Notes: generated from the sequence alone by a model not told the origin. Positions 12,477-24,759 are shown, counted from the stretch's first letter. The stretch: 64,000 nucleotides of DNA from Aurelia coerulea (GCA_039566865.1 CM076944.1:10872501-10936500); one strand, 5' to 3'. Translations and numbers: made by a program.

Positions 12477-12859
12477 CACTCATTTTTTTTATAAGAAACT
12501 AAGGTCCGGGGCTGGTAGGCAGTTTCTTAAATCTTTGGGCCATTTGGCTACCAAAAGTTTCTTACGTGTTTCTTATAATTTTAATGCTGGAAGTGTAGAG
12601 TTAATTTCGTTTTGTCTAAAAGGCCTTCCAAATTACTTAGTAAGATCTCAAAACGAAATAACACGATTCGCACTCAAAATAATCTCCAAACAGTTGTTAT
12701 AACTGTACAATGTCAAACATTTTTGAGAGCGATAGGAAAATTAAAACTGTAAATTACAGAAGTTTCTTAGCTCTTTCAATTCAGGTAGGGTTGTTTCTTA
12801 GCTGTCGAAAAATTGAGCCTACCGTTTCTTATAAGCGGTTTCTTATAAAAAAATGAGTG
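12477..12859 (+). repeat. TA-flanked MITE, family A, copy 2 (best preserved)
   Basis: 383 bp between TA at 12475-12476 and 12860-12861. Ends are CACTCATTTTTTTTATAAG and CTTATAAAAAAATGAGTG, nearly perfect complements. It is the cleanest copy and serves as the reference for interrupted copies at 14444, 25408 and 39281. TAAGAAAC or its complement recurs at least six times inside. The reading frame across it (12364-12702) is not a gene. Confidence 0.85.
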
Positions 12860-13019
12860 TAAAGGAATGGCTTTGATGAAAGATATTTCCGGAGACAGTT
12901 ATTTTCTGCCATTTTCGGGTATATCTTTGCTAAATTGTCCAAAATACTAACAAACAAATAGACTCTACACAGATGTTTGGCGATCTTAAGCAAACAAAGT
13001 TTGAAGAATTACTTAAGAT

Positions 13020-13500
13020 TAGAGAACAGTCCCTTGTAATGTTGAGAGCACCTTTTCAAACAATTTGCCAGTTTTAAGAATTTATTTGCCTTTAGTGAAT
13101 CGACACGGCAGAATTGGTCTTGTGCCACATCTATGTTTATCTGTGCAATTAAATTATAGCAAGTTAAATTTCCACATTATTAAATGCAGGTTGAATTGCC
13201 ATAAATTCAAGCATAATGTCAGGGATACCATAAACCCAACGTGCACAACAAGCGATGGCATTGAGGGTACGGATCACTTTTTATTGCTCTGCCCTTCTTT
13301 TGACGTTCAGAGACAAGATCTTCTCGGTGGAATGTAGAATTATTGCGACCATTTGTGCAAATCACCAATCTTTCAAATGATGCTTTCACAAAGCTTTTAT
13401 TATATGGTGATGAAGACCTCTCTGGTGACTTGAACAGAAATATACTCGAATTGATTTTATGTTTCATACACAAAAGACTGGTCGGTTTGGTAGAGATCTT
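13020..13500 (+). pseudogene. 3' coding end of a non-LTR retrotransposon (LINE)
   Basis: The frame from 13065 encodes the C-terminal tail typical of many invertebrate LINE reverse transcriptases: a 'L.CHKFKHNVRDTINPTC' block followed by 'EGTDHFLLLCP' (Cys...His-x4-Cys, zinc-knuckle-like) and 'FDVQRQDLL'. It stops at 13337, but the homologous ending continues in another frame (LLRPFVQITNLSNDAFTKL, then LLLYGDEDLSGDLNRN) to about 13490, so there is a frameshift near 13330. The reverse transcriptase and endonuclease parts are absent; the copy is 5'-truncated and dead. Confidence 0.7.
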
Positions 13501-13733
13501 TTGAAACTTCAGTACTAAGCAACCACCTAGTGCCTTTGCGTAAATGTTCTTTTCTTTGTAAATTCCGTTTTACATTAGATGTCAGGCATTTTATTCTAAT
13601 TACAGAGCGGGTTGCGCTCGAGACTTTCTTCAATTTATCCCAACCCTGACCCGGCATCTAATGTCAGACGGAATCCATTAGTTTAGTATCCATTAGTTTT
13701 TAATCGTTCGTAGTGTAGTTGTATGTAGTTTAA

Positions 13734-13904
13734 AGGGAATAGACATAGCTCTATCGACAAGCTGCTATAAATAGGCTGAAGAAACGCCCACAAACCCATT
13801 GTTTCCTTCGCTACACAATGAAACGGCAGGCGTCAAAGTTGTTGAATACAATAGATTATATTTTTAACTTGGCCCGGGCCTGCTTTTAACGATGTCGATT
13901 CCCT
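13734..13904. repeat. TTAA-flanked MITE (AGGGAATAGACAT ends)
   Basis: 171 bp between TTAA at 13730-13733 and 13905-13908. The left end is AGGGAATAGACAT and the right end ATGTCGATTCCCT. Its interior (CTATAAATAGGC ... AATACAATAG) is shared with ~6930-7025 and ~15335-15435. Confidence 0.65.
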
Positions 13905-14054
13905 TTAACGTTGCCTATCTTTATGAATTGGCCATGGGGTAGTCATTGTTGTTTGCTCCCCTTGGTATCGTCACTGTGTTCATGTGTAGTAATTAGATGG
14001 CATAGTAAAATGTAAGATTTGTTGTAAATGTTTTGTATGAATAGAAAAAAAAAT
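13905..14054 (+). repeat. Possible LINE 3' untranslated end with A-tail
   Basis: Ends in AATAGAAAAAAAAA. The words before it (TTGTTGTAAATGTTTTG) resemble the end of the 5564-5763 insertion. It may be the tail of the LINE at 13020-13500, but no duplication was found to prove this. Confidence 0.3.
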
Positions 14055-14159
14055 TCCGTCCAATGAGATTGCGTTTTGAAAGTAAGGTCCAATCAGGTGG
14101 TGGCGTATCAGCTTTAAAAGGAGTGCTTAGATGATTCTCAGCCGGATGTCTAAACGTTC

Positions 14160-14456
14160 TTGGCCGGCGTCAGCTGTCAAGCTGACATTCGGAGCTATTG
14201 CAATAGGAAAAGTGTCAGAGTAGCGAATGTCAACAACAATGCCAAGGATAGCCTAATCTCAAGCTTCCTGCAACGTCGGGAATCTTTACAAGAGAAATTC
14301 AGAAGACGACCATGTGGAAGAAAGATGGATTTAGACGGTTTTCATTTAAAAGATGAGCATGCTGTCTGCAGTCAGATGCTCTTTAACAGTGCATATTCTG
14401 CGAAATGGTTAGTGTCCTACTATGCATGTGTTCAGATAATAAACCGAAAGGTCTGA
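14160..14456 (+). other. Doubtful reading frame of ~98 codons
   Basis: The frame is open without a stop but starts at TTG; the first internal ATG is at 14324. Upstream, CCAAT words at 14063 and 14089 and a TTTAAAAG at 14114 make a promoter conceivable. The residues (SFLQRRESLQEKFRRRP) look protein-like, but I recognise no family, and the 3' end runs into a family A repeat. It could be a first exon or chance. Confidence 0.2.
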
Positions 14457-15100
14457 GGCTTGTAGGTAGTCTCTTAAATTTTAGGACAATGGTGTATTCT
14501 ATCAAAAGTTTATGATGACATTCTTACATTTTTGATGATAAAAGTGAAGTTGTTTCGTCGGAAGGGCTTCCAAATTACTTTGCCCCGTTCACACTGCTCC
14601 GTATTCATATGAAAACGGATAGAAAAGTATCCGTTTTCGCCTTGCGTTCACACTGCTCCAACATGAAAACGGAGACTTTTGAAAACGCGCTTTGAAAACG
14701 GAGACTTTTGAAAACGCAAAAAAGCAGTGAACACCGAAAATGCAAAAATGGATACTTTTGAAAACGCTAACAACAACAACAACTCAACAATATACTCGGC
14801 TCGCGCCAATTTGAACAACTCCTCTCAATACGGATGACTCACTCGAAGTTAGTGAGATGCTTTGGTACCAAAACTCCCAATTTCAAAGAGAGGCGGTGGT
14901 CTCGTTTTTATAGCGTTTTCATACTAACCCAGAGCAGTGTGAACAGGTAAAACGAATCAATATGAAAACGGATGAAAACAAATATGGAGCAGTGTGAAAA
15001 TAGCCTTCAAAACGAGAATAACATAATTCGCACTCAAAATAATGTCAAAACAGGTGTTGTATTGCTAGCTATAGCTGTACGGTGTGAAAAACCTGACATA
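14444..15100 (+). repeat. Family A MITE, copy 4, interrupted
   Basis: Left (GGTCTGAGGCTTGTAGG...) and right (CATAATTCGCACTCAAAATA...) parts align to the interior of the 12477-12859 element. Between them lies the 14588-14998 element. The outer TIRs are lost. Confidence 0.6.
14588..14998. repeat. TIR element (TTCACACTGCTCC) nested in family A
   Basis: Ends TTCACACTGCTCCGTATTC and TATGGAGCAGTGTGAA are complementary. The word GAAAACGGA recurs about six times inside. A simple AAC tract lies at 14769-14784. No clear duplication, so I do not assign a superfamily. Confidence 0.6.
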
Positions 15101-15556
15101 GTCTGTACTGTTTACGAATGGCTCATTCAAAACGTGCATTTTAAAAGGAATGTGCAATGGCAGAGTCCAGAAAAAGTCATGGCTCCACGGCTGTGAGCAG
15201 AAGGAAGATTTGCTTGTTGATGTCATAGTCGAGGAAGGTTCAATGATTTTTGTAAGAAACGAAATGTCGGTAATTTCGGCAACAGCAGCTGAAGTAGGGA
15301 TTTTAAAGTGAATGAACGGAGATAAGAGGAGGTCATCTATAAATAGGGCATTGAAAACTCCTACGCATGTTATTGTTCCTCTTGCTAAACAATATCCATG
15401 ATCGTCTCGAAATCGTCGAATACAATAGGCTAATGATAGAATACCCAGACTCCTTCCGCGCGGGGCTTTTATTTCCGTTGATTCTATTTAAGGTTAACAT
15501 CATAAGAAGTTAGATAAACCTAGTTATTTTGACTTGATTAAATGAGGGAGGATTAA

Positions 15557-15760
15557 AGGCAATGTGTCCACGTAAGTACAGCCGTGCATACACACTTGTC
15601 AAAATATGCTGACGCAATGCTGACAAAGAGCCTCGAAGAACGCGCTGTGATTGGTAGTTTTAACTGATCGCATGCAAAACTAAAATTCAAATTTTACAAC
15701 GAGGCTGCCTGCTGTCAGAATTCGGGCTCAGCTCTCTGTACTTACATGGAGACATTACCT
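15557..15760. repeat. TTAA-flanked MITE (AGGCAATGTGTCC ends)
   Basis: 204 bp between TTAA at 15553-15556 and 15761-15764. The ~28-bp TIRs read AGGCAATGTGTCCACGTAAG on the left and AGGTAATGTCTCCATGTAAG when the right end is reversed, both continuing into TACAG. Confidence 0.75.
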
Positions 15761-15845
15761 TTAACAAATGACATTGGTATCCGGTGGAAGGTTTGACCTT
15801 TTTCTGGACCCTGTAGGCCCCCTATCATTAGAGTTAAGAGAATAC

Positions 15846-16590
15846 ATCATCATCATCATCGTTTACGCTTTCCGTCTATAAAGACATTGCGCGGTCCACT
15901 ATTAGTCTCCAGATATGTCTGTTTTCTGCCATTTTTTCATGTTCTTTTACTCTCACTTTTTTGAAACTTTTATCTCAGTTTTTCAATACTGTATTAAATT
16001 CGACTTTTTCTAAATCCTTTTCTATTTGTCTCAGCCATGTTAATTTTTGTCCACCTCTTGGTTTTTTACAGGATTTTTTCGCCTCCTTCAATGATTTTCT
16101 TGCTGACGTGTCTTCTGGTAGTCTTAATAAATGACCGTACCACGTTAATCTTCTTCGCTTTACAATTTGGCTCCATGGAGCTGAATTTGTTCTTTTATAA
16201 AGCTTATCGTTGCTGACTTTATCCTGCCAATTCAGATTCAAAATTCTTCTCATTAATTTTCTTTGAAATATATCGATGCTCTCTTCATGTTTCTTTGTTA
16301 AAGTCCATAATTCACAATTGTATGTGAATATACTTTCAACATGACTTTTGAATATTCTGAATTTCGTTTTTTCTGAGGTTTTTTTGTTCTCAAAAATGTA
16401 TTTTTGTTGGTTGTATGTATTTGTGGCAAGTATTTTTCTTCGATTTATATCCTTATCCGTCTCTAGTAAACTCCCTAAATATTTGCAATTTTTCCAGCTT
16501 TTATCTTCTCCTCTTTTGATCACATATTCTTCAAAATAGCCTACACTGTTTCTATGACTATCCTTTGTGCATGGCGCATGTGCAACATTG
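15846..16590 (-). pseudogene. 5'-truncated RTE-like LINE
   Basis: On the minus strand, ~200 codons are open from about 16585 to a stop at 15975. They encode the C-terminal region of a non-LTR reverse transcriptase: the 'CKYLGSLLETDKDI' block, 'HVESIFTYNCELWTLTKK', 'FQRKLMRRILNLNWQDKV' and 'RRRLTWYGHLLRLPEDT'. The catalytic YADD-containing part is missing. About 110 bp after the stop the minus strand ends in a short GATGATGAT tract (15846-15862); trinucleotide tails are typical of RTE-clade LINEs. The reading frame is intact over its length, so the insertion may be fairly young. Confidence 0.7.
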
Positions 16591-18288
16591 ATTTGAATGG
16601 GACAATTTCAGATTGTTCTGCTCTTTGCAGATGATGCACACTTTTAACCTTCACAAACCCTTCAAGAGGTTTCACAGAGGTGGCATGGGAACAGAAGTTT
16701 AGTGTACATTTCAAAATTCATTGTGTGTGTTCTCTGTATAGACAAGGAATCAGTATGACCTCGTTTTGGGTCATGACATTCTGTATTCTGCATTCATACG
16801 TTCAAAGTCGTCTCAAAAGGAGAGAAGGAAGGAAAATGAAAGTCTTACAAAAATAAACTTATCAAAAGTTCAGTATTTTCATCTTTGTTTTCATAATAGG
16901 ATGCTACAAAAAGTAAACAGTGACTAATTCTAATCTTGTTCAAAAGTGATTAATAAATTTGGCATGAAATTTATAAAACCGAAGCAAAATAATACACAGA
17001 GAGATTATTTTACTGAGAGAGACAAGTTTCAAATGAAAACAATGCTCGGTGGAATCAAAGGCTGCGTTTTGAAAATGAGTTAGGTCAACCATGCTGGAGG
17101 CAAGGTCATGTCTGTTGGGAGAACTGATATCAACTGATATCAACAGGTGTAACACATCAATCTAATTCTAATAATACAATATAGTTTCTTTGAGGAACAT
17201 CGAGAAACAATGAATCAATGACTGTCAAGAATCTTGCAAGGAATCAAGCTAAAGTGTTTACATGAGGCTATGAGCTCAGCCAGCTGCTAGACAAAACCTA
17301 ACAAGTCTCAAATACTGGTAAAGTCTATGTGTAACTTAGCCCTACTAGGTATTTCTAACGACCAGGAAAGTGGCCTTTTGATTCAAGAACTTTCGAGAAA
17401 AGTATGTGAATTTTCCAACCCCAACTCAAAGCATGTGCACTTATTTTTTTTTAATGTTTCCAAGCAAACGTTGGAAAAATCACTAGAATTTGCTTATATT
17501 ACCGATTTTAAAAAGTTCTTTTTGTGTATTATGGTGTAAAGTAAGTACCCGCAAATAAGAAACCCCCCTTTTATAAGAAACAGGCCTCATTTTCTTCAAA
17601 CGGGGCTCATTTCATAAGAAACAATGTTAGGTCTGAAATTTAAAAGTTTCTTTAATTTTTCAGCTTTCTCATAGTTTGTTCCTAAATACTAAAAAATATC
17701 CCCATAAATGACTGTAATATGATGTAGCATTCTCAAAACAGAATAAAGGCTTTAAAATTAAAGATTCACACAACAACAATTTAACTTAATGTGTAAAAAT
17801 GTAAAATGTACCAGTAATGTTCAATACACATGCATGTACGCTTCTGTCATATACCTTGACTTGATGGTACCAATGTATAGGAAACTTTTACCCTGATAAT
17901 GAAAAGGTCTCTTCAGATAAGAAACTTTCTGAGGCCTCAATTTAAAAATTGATTAGGCATTGGTTGAAGCATAAAATTCTCATCGTTGAACCTAGGCATA
18001 TTTGCGTACATTTTTCTGGGACACCAAGCGGTTCTTATAAAAGCATGTGGGTTCTTGATAGGAAGAATACTTCATTTTTTATAGTGATATCATTTTTTGG
18101 ATCCGGACGTAACTTATTATTTCAACAAAACTGGTCTTGTACTTGACATTATCGCAAACAAGAAAGAAGTAATATGAGAAATTGTTGTAGCTACCAATCG
18201 CCAGCAGAAAGACAGACTGCAAGGTTTTTTAGGATGGAAAGTGCAACTATTCTGCTTCAAGAATTCAAATACCCCGTTGTTAGATTTT
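16591..18288. other. Intergenic, diverged TAAGAAAC-rich sequence
   Basis: No gene seen. From about 17553 to 18065, ATAAGAAAC words recur (17556, 17573, 17617, 17918), like the MITE families of this window, with a possible inverted end GGGTTCTTGATAGG at ~18050. This is probably a decayed member. Confidence 0.35.
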
Positions 18289-18296
18289 AAATCTTT

Positions 18297-18465
18297 CAGG
18301 GACGTAGGAAGCATCTCAAACTTGGAGGGGCACGACACTTCGAGGGCACTTTTTCCATTAAGCTAAAGGGGCATTTCCTGAAAACAAAAAGGGCACTTCT
18401 TTGTTTATTTCAAAATCTTGGGGGGGCACGTGCCCCCAATGCCCCCCCCGGTTCCTACGTCTCTG
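18297..18465. repeat. hAT-like MITE, copy 1
   Basis: 169 bp with ends CAGGGACGTAGGAAGC and GGTTCCTACGTCTCTG, flanked by an exact 8-bp duplication AAATCTTT (18289-18296 and 18466-18473). CAGRG-type termini and 8-bp TSDs are the hAT signature. The interior is G/C-tract rich (GGGGGGCACGTGCCCCC). A related copy lies at 31327-31491, with a more distant one at 42174-42329. Confidence 0.85.
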
Positions 18466-18473
18466 AAATCTTT

Positions 18474-19843
18474 AGATTGTAGATCGTCAAATCAACCATT
18501 ATTTCAATTCTGAGAGAAAATGGCTTGAAATGCAGGTAAAACAGACACTGTTCTTCACAAATGTTTCTGTCAATTGAAAATTGTAACTGCGGAGGAATAA
18601 TTTCTATAGGTATGCGGAGGAGATAACGAAAGGCCACCGCTAGCTCCTCCATAGTAGTGAATAATGTTTTCTCCGCACCAGTATCCCCCAGGTCCCTGCG
18701 TCTCTGCTTGAAAGCTTTGTTTTATTCTATATGTATTACTGTATTGAAAACTGACTAAAGAAATATCGAATGTTATAGAACTTTCTTGAAATACTGTAGC
18801 TTGAAGTCGAAAGCAGATTGTACATTTTTTACTTTCTTTTCATATTTCTTTTCGTAAAGAGAATTTAAAACTATAACTCATGATTGTGAAAGAATTTCAA
18901 AATCAATAATGCAGTCTATACTCAAATTACATTCGTTAGATAAGACACAATGGCCTTTTTGTATGCATTAAAAGTTTCCGAATCTTCCTTGTCTTCCAAA
19001 CGTGAATGTTGTCACTTGTGGGCCTGAAACGATCAAACTTAATTTACCCCAGTTCGACCTTCTCACGTTTTGACAACCTCAAATATAAATAATGGTCACC
19101 TCGAAAATTCTTCTCTCGACCTAAAGATGGCTGCATGTGATAAGGTTGAAAGTTGCTCAACAATTACAAAGAGTTTAAAGATACAAAAAACCACATGTTT
19201 CCAGCGATGCGGTATTCCCACGGAAAGAACGCTTCTTTTGAGAATTGTAATCTTTCAACAGAATTAATCTTTCAAGTTTTCCTGAAAGAAGTTTTTTCTT
19301 TTTATCTCAGTCATCAGTCAGATAATCTGATCTTTCAACCAGTCTTTGAGTTGGTAATGAAATAAATGGTACCGAAAGGCATAGGAAGGGTACGAGAATA
19401 ATAATCAGGGGGTTGGAAAAGGTTTCATGTACCAAGAAAGGGTAGGGGGGGGGGTTGAAACAATCTGGAAGCGTTGGTTGGAAACATTGAAAATAGTTGT
19501 TCTAGAAGCCGTAAGTTGAATACGTATCTCCCTAAATTTCATTCAAAAATTATATTCACTATAATTTCAATTTTCCAAGAATTAATAAAATGGGGGTTGG
19601 AACAAACGTGGGGAGGTTGGAAAATTTGTCAAAAATTAGCAAATTGGCGGGAGGGGGAGGGGGTGATTATTTGGAGCTCGAGAGTACTCCGCCATATTGC
19701 AAGTTTTCAAGATTTGCCATCATGTAGACACCTTGTAGAGAGAATTCCCGCCGCAAACAAAGCTTCTCAGCACTTCCTTACATATCAAAGTCGAGGGATA
19801 TTTTAATCTTTCGAGGCTAGAGTAGAAGATCTTGTGGAATCAA
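18474..19843. other. Intergenic, nothing recognised
   Basis: G-rich patches at 19440-19456 and 19650-19665 only. The 110-codon frame at 19474-19806 has no recognisable motif. Confidence 0.45.
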
Positions 19844-19845
19844 TA

Positions 19846-20263
19846 CACGTTTTTTTTATAAGAAACTTGGATCAGCACTTTGTACTAAAAGTTTCTTAAT
19901 TTCGCATGAAAATTTCGGTGTTTTAGTAGTAAAAGTTTCTTAATTAGTTTCCTATTTCTTTGGGCCTAAAATTGCGGTATTGTTCGAAGTTGAGCCTTCT
20001 TCTCGACAAAGGGCTTCCATTTTGCATTGACATTGTCATCAAGAAGAAGCTATGCACATTAAGGCAAAAATTTACCAATTTTGCAGTTAAAAGTCAAGAA
20101 AAGATAAAGGTACCTTTGTTAGAGAGACATAGAATAAGAGACATACAGAAATAAAGTTTTAGAGTTTCTTAACTGTTCTAAAGCGCAGTACTAGAGTTTC
20201 TTAAATTTTTGGTCATCGTAGTACTAGTTTCTTATAAACCAGTTTCTTATAAAAAAAAACGTG
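19846..20263 (+). repeat. TA-flanked MITE, family C, copy 1
   Basis: 418 bp between TA at 19844-19845 and 20264-20265. Ends are CACGTTTTTTTTATAAG and its complement. It is near-identical in reverse orientation to 35248-35656 (shared interior CTTCTTCTCGACAAAGGGC). Like family A, AGTTTCTTA recurs throughout. Confidence 0.8.
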
Positions 20264-20739
20264 TAGGACTATTTTGGGTTATTTAGGAATTCTTCTCAGA
20301 ATTAGATTTTTGCCCTTTTAAAGGAAATGATAGGGATAAAAGGTGCAAGCGTTTAGTTGTCAGTCTGCTTTATTGGTATCTGCATTGAAGCTAGTGCTCG
20401 TATGTAGCATCTCATGATCTCATATTATGTATCATTCTGGTCTTAGTGGCAGCCCGGATCATAAGCCATCAAGTGATCTCCTTCTTTTCAAATGCTCTTG
20501 TACACAGGCGACGATCCGAGGCAGAAATGCTTTCGAAGACCAGATTATTCAAAACTCCCACGCACATTCATCTGTTGAGTGGGCAGAAGGAGATTTTTGG
20601 TCACACCTAGAATGCTTCTCGGGGATTCAGAAATTTTCAATTCATCTTCTGCTTGTTAAGGATTCACTGTCATTTATAATTCTGGGTACCGGGGCGGGTA
20701 AGAATTATGTAGTTATCTGAAATTGTTTTTTAGTGGCTA
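20264..20739. other. Intergenic with a solitary transposon end
   Basis: At 20667-20706 the words GTCATTTATAATTCTGGGTA and CCGGGGCGGG match the terminus of the element at 39540-42018, so a solo end or decayed copy lies here. Confidence 0.4.
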
Positions 20740-20741
20740 TA

Positions 20742-23700
20742 GTCCAGAGGGTGAAGGGGGAGTATTACCACCCGAGCGGGGACTTTACAGGACAACGCTT
20801 TTCTAGATCACTTTTTTGCGTAGATTACGAATCTGGGTGTTGATCGACGGTTTTGGGGGGCTTTTTCGAGATATAAGGGGGTTTAGGCTAAAATTCTGGG
20901 ATTTTTACGAAATGGATACATGCATAGGAAAGGGTGATGCTCTTGCATGTTTTAAATGTAGAGGCTATAGTATAATACCAAATATACATATATTCTAACC
21001 AAAGGGGTTCATTAGGGGGGTCAAGGGATTTATTGGGGGGTTGTGTCGAAAATTGTGCGTGAAGAATTGAAGTTTTTCAACGCATTCACGTAACTTCTAT
21101 CAGAGCCGTAACTACATAGGGGTGCCAGGGGTCGGGTACCCCTCCTGGCCAAATCTCAGTCGGCAAATCAAGGGAACGTAACACTCAGTCAGCAAATTGA
21201 GGAAATTCCGGTGATCGGAACAAGAGCAGTTCAGTTTTGCCAAGTTACGTCACTATACAAAGTTTGTTAACGTTAATTTTGCTTAGCAGAAATTCTGCTC
21301 ATTGGTTAGATTACGAGAACGAACATTTATTTAGCTTCATTATTTTTTATTTAAAATTTGTGAAGCTCTGTCGTTATCACATGTTTTATAACTGTCCAGG
21401 CACCAAGGAACAGACATTCCCTTACCACAGGGTACCCTATATAATTCCGGGGATCGGGAATGACCACTTTTTTGGAAGCGTGAACCGGGAATCGTCAAAT
21501 TTTTCAAGCGGGATTTGGAAGTTTGGCGACAGCTTTCGGGAAGCAGGATTGACCCAGCTTGAAAAACTGATGCTAGATTCAGCTTCAGCCTTGTTTAATG
21601 TGCCTCATTTCAGCAGTTGCGTGGTCACAGATAGGGTTGTCAAAAGATGGTCCTCAAGGATCTTTCAAAATTAAGAGAAAGTAGTTGGGTATAGGTAGGG
21701 AAGGGTAAGAATCTTTCTGGTAAATGCTGGATGTTGACTGGGAGAGTCATTTTAAGCCAAATCAAAGGTTGGTGTTTCAAAAATTTTCACAGACAAACTA
21801 TCATGTAATTGTCAAGGCTTCCATCATCATGGGCGCAGGCAAATAGATTGTGAGAATCGTTCTAAGACAAAGTAAAATGCGTTTTCACAAAGATCTTCCT
21901 GAATGCTGTGATTCATGGAAAATTGTTACAAATTGGTATTCCAAACCAAAGAAAACTGCGTTTACTCAAACAGTTTCCTGGGGAAGCTATAATTTGTAAA
22001 AACATCTGTTACAAAATGATCAATTTCAATTTTAGTACCACTGACATTGGATCGCTAGAAGTGTTCTAAGCAAAAGTAGAGGGCGTTTCGTCAAAATTTA
22101 GCTGGGAGCTTCGCCCCTAGACCCCTTCATTTTAATACCCTCCCACATAATTTTCCCTGGCCACGACGCTGCTCATTGCATTTGATCACACATAAAAGTC
22201 CCTCATCATGCGTCATGAACTGCTGTAGAAGAGGATGCAAGGAACTTTGGAAATAATTGTAAAGAATGATAAAAAGACCTACTTAAAAGTAAAAGCAAGA
22301 TATTACACAGCTCTTTATGATATGTTTGGTTAAACTGGATGATAATTCTAGTGAAAAGCAGAATGCATGCCTCTGGGCACCATCAAACGTCGTGAAAATG
22401 ATGAATCTACGTTTTGATGTACTTTAGGAAGGACAGCGGGAATTCCGTAAAAAATCATGATAGGAATCAGGAATTTGGCTGAAAACGTATCGGGTATTCG
22501 GGAATGATGGGGCCTATTGTGTACCCTCTTACTAGAAAAAGAACTCAATTCAGTGTTAGATATTGCCAAAGCTGACGAGAAGTTTTAATTAGCGAAACAA
22601 GTTGGCTTCTTGTGTATCATGTTAGAGCCCTATCTTGTGAAAGGAAGGGGAAAGTAAAAATCGAAAGGTTTCTCTGTGGAGAGGAAATTGAGCCTCTGGA
22701 AATTGAGTTCTATTTCACTTCTTCCAATCTTTGGAAAATACTTGAAAGACTCATTTACGATTCTCTATATTCACATCTTGTGTCATCTGAATTACTAACC
22801 CGAATCAATCAGGTTTTCGTCCAGGTGACTCAACAGTCAACCAGCTAATCTCCATAATGCACACAGTTTTTTAAAAGCATTTGATTGTAACCCTCTTCTC
22901 GATGTTCGTTCTGTGTATCTTGATATTTCCAAAGCATTTGACAGGGTTTGGCATGATGGTGTATCTTTAAATTAACACGATGTGGCGTCTCAGGAAATCT
23001 TCTCTCTCTTATCAAACGTTTTCTTACGGATAGAAAGCAGCGAACTGTTTTGAATGGGCAGAGTTCATCTTGGGGAGATATTTCGGCAACAGTATCCCAG
23101 GGCTCTATTCTAAGGCCCTTATTCTTCCTCGTGTATATAAATGACCTAACGTAAGACTTGAAGTGCCTGAAGTATCTCGGACCCTAAACCCCCTCATGTG
23201 CGACCTCATATTAAGCTCTTCGCTGATGATACATCATTTTTTACGGTCGCCCAAGATTCTAATTCAGCCGCCAATGACATGAACCATGACTTGGAGTTGA
23301 TAAGTCAGTGGGCTCATGACTGGAGGATGCCATTTAATCCTGATCCATGAAAACAAGCTGTGAAACTCATATTTTCAAGGAAAAAAATAAAGCTGATCAT
23401 CCAGAAATCCTCTTTAACAAAACACTAGCAATGAAAGTAGATAAATAAACAATTAGGAATTATACCAGATTCAAATGTGGCTTTTTCTGCCCATATCAAA
23501 TCTGCTATCTCCAAATCAAGAAAGGGTACTGGCTTGCTAATATATCTCTCAAAATATCTGCCCAGGCATACCCTGAACGAGTTATATAAGCTCTATGTGT
23601 GACCTCATCTTGACTACGGGGATATTACTTACCATATTCCGGCGAAAGTATGTGAGTTCAGTGGCAGCATCATTTTGCCGAGCTTAATGGAAAAATTAGA

Positions 23701-24259
23701 GTCCGTCCAGTATTCTGCTGCGCGAGTAATTACGGGAACATGGAGAGGAACACCTCGAGAAAGGCTGTACACAGAACTTGGCTGGGAATCACTAAAGTGC
23801 CAAAAATGGAGAAGACGCCTTACTTTGTTCTACAAGATCATTAATAATCTAACTCCAGTTTATACTAATACTTGCACCGTCTGTTGCTGTTTTGAGAGGT
23901 TTTATCAAGTCTGTTGCTTTTATCAATAATAAGATCTATCTTTGACATTTTCGACACAACCCCCCAATAAATCCCTTGACCCCCCTAATGAACCCCTTTG
24001 GCTAGAATATATGTATATTTGGTATCATACTATAGCCTCTACATTCAAAACATGCAACAGAATCACCAATTCCTATGCATGTATCCATTTCGCAAAAATC
24101 CCAGAATTTTTAGCCTAAACCCCCTTATATCTCGGAAAAGCCCCCCAAAACCGTCGATCAACACCCAGATTCGTAATCTACGCAAAAAAGTGATCTAGAA
24201 AAACGTTGTCCCGTAAAGTCCCCGCTCGGGTGGTAATACTCCCCCTTCACCCTCTGGAC
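20742..24259. mobile_element. 3.5-kb element with ~310-bp terminal inverted repeats
   Basis: Left arm 20742-21050 and right arm 23945-24259 are inverted copies of each other with a few mismatches. Both start GTCCAGAGGGTGAAGGGGGA, and TA lies at each outer edge (20740-20741 and 24260-24261). Inside are a solo hAT-type end near 21112 (CAGAGCCGTAACTACA), about 1.5 kb without features, and reverse transcriptase remains at 22680-23880. No DNA transposase is visible, so this is a non-autonomous long-TIR (foldback-like) element carrying LINE sequence. The alternative is two separate MITE copies in inverted orientation, but the matching TA borders argue for one unit. Confidence 0.65.
22680..23880 (+). 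pseudogene. LINE reverse transcriptase remnant (Jockey/CR1-like)
   Basis: Blocks of a non-LTR reverse transcriptase appear in order, in shifting frames. 'LWKILERLIYDSLYSHLVS' and 'NQVF..G.STVNQL' lie at 22722-22850. 'VYLDISKAFDRVWHDG' (motif A, first catalytic Asp) is at 22913-22960. 'VSQGSILRPLFFLVYINDL' is at 23092-23148. 'KLFADDTSFF' (motif C) is at 23212-23241. 'LELISQWAHDWRMPFNPDP', then 'LPRHTLNELYKLYV*PHLDY', and the C-terminal 'LESVQYSAARVITGTWRGT' frame reach 23880. Several stops and frameshifts separate these, so it is inactive. Endonuclease and 3' end are missing. It lies entirely inside the 20742-24259 element. Confidence 0.8.
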
Positions 24260-24261
24260 TA

Positions 24262-24750
24262 GAAAACGAGCCCTCTTTTCGGTGATCTCCATAACTTATC
24301 AGTAAATTTTGATTCGTTGGTTAGGATTGCATCGAAAAATTTGCCCACAAATTCATGTTGTATCTGTTTGAGTCAATTGTGTGTCAAGGACATACCTTTG
24401 GAGAGCAATACTTTGAATCACCGTAACAAACCAAAGTAATAAACAGCCCTCAAATTTTCCCTGATGGTTTCGCTTCTTTCAAAAATATTTTGTTAATGAC
24501 GTCACCTGCTGAAGTAATGGCGCGCAAAAGGGTTTCCGACTGGAAATGCTTGAGGTTGCATAAGTATGTTGATGAAAACGCACAACAAGCGATTTACAAA
24601 TGTCTTGTCACCCTCATTTCCCGCGTGGCAACAGATCACAAGTTAAACTGTTGCAGCACAAAATACGAGACCCCTGTGGATTCTCTAATGGATGCCGCCC
24701 CTCTGCCCAAGAGAGGACTCTTACCACACGGTGCTGTACTAATTTTATGA
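24262..24750. other. Intergenic, nothing recognised
   Basis: An 86-codon frame (24490-24750) shows no motif and runs into the next element. Confidence 0.45.
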
Positions 24751-24759
24751 ATTGGATGG

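Noticed and set aside
12364..12702. 112-codon plus-strand frame
   Set aside because: Runs across the family A MITE and follows its repeated TTTCTTA words.
16609..16647. Plus-strand LLFADDAHF, like a reverse transcriptase active site
   Set aside because: Only about a dozen residues before a stop, with no other motif on that strand; chance or a very short relic.
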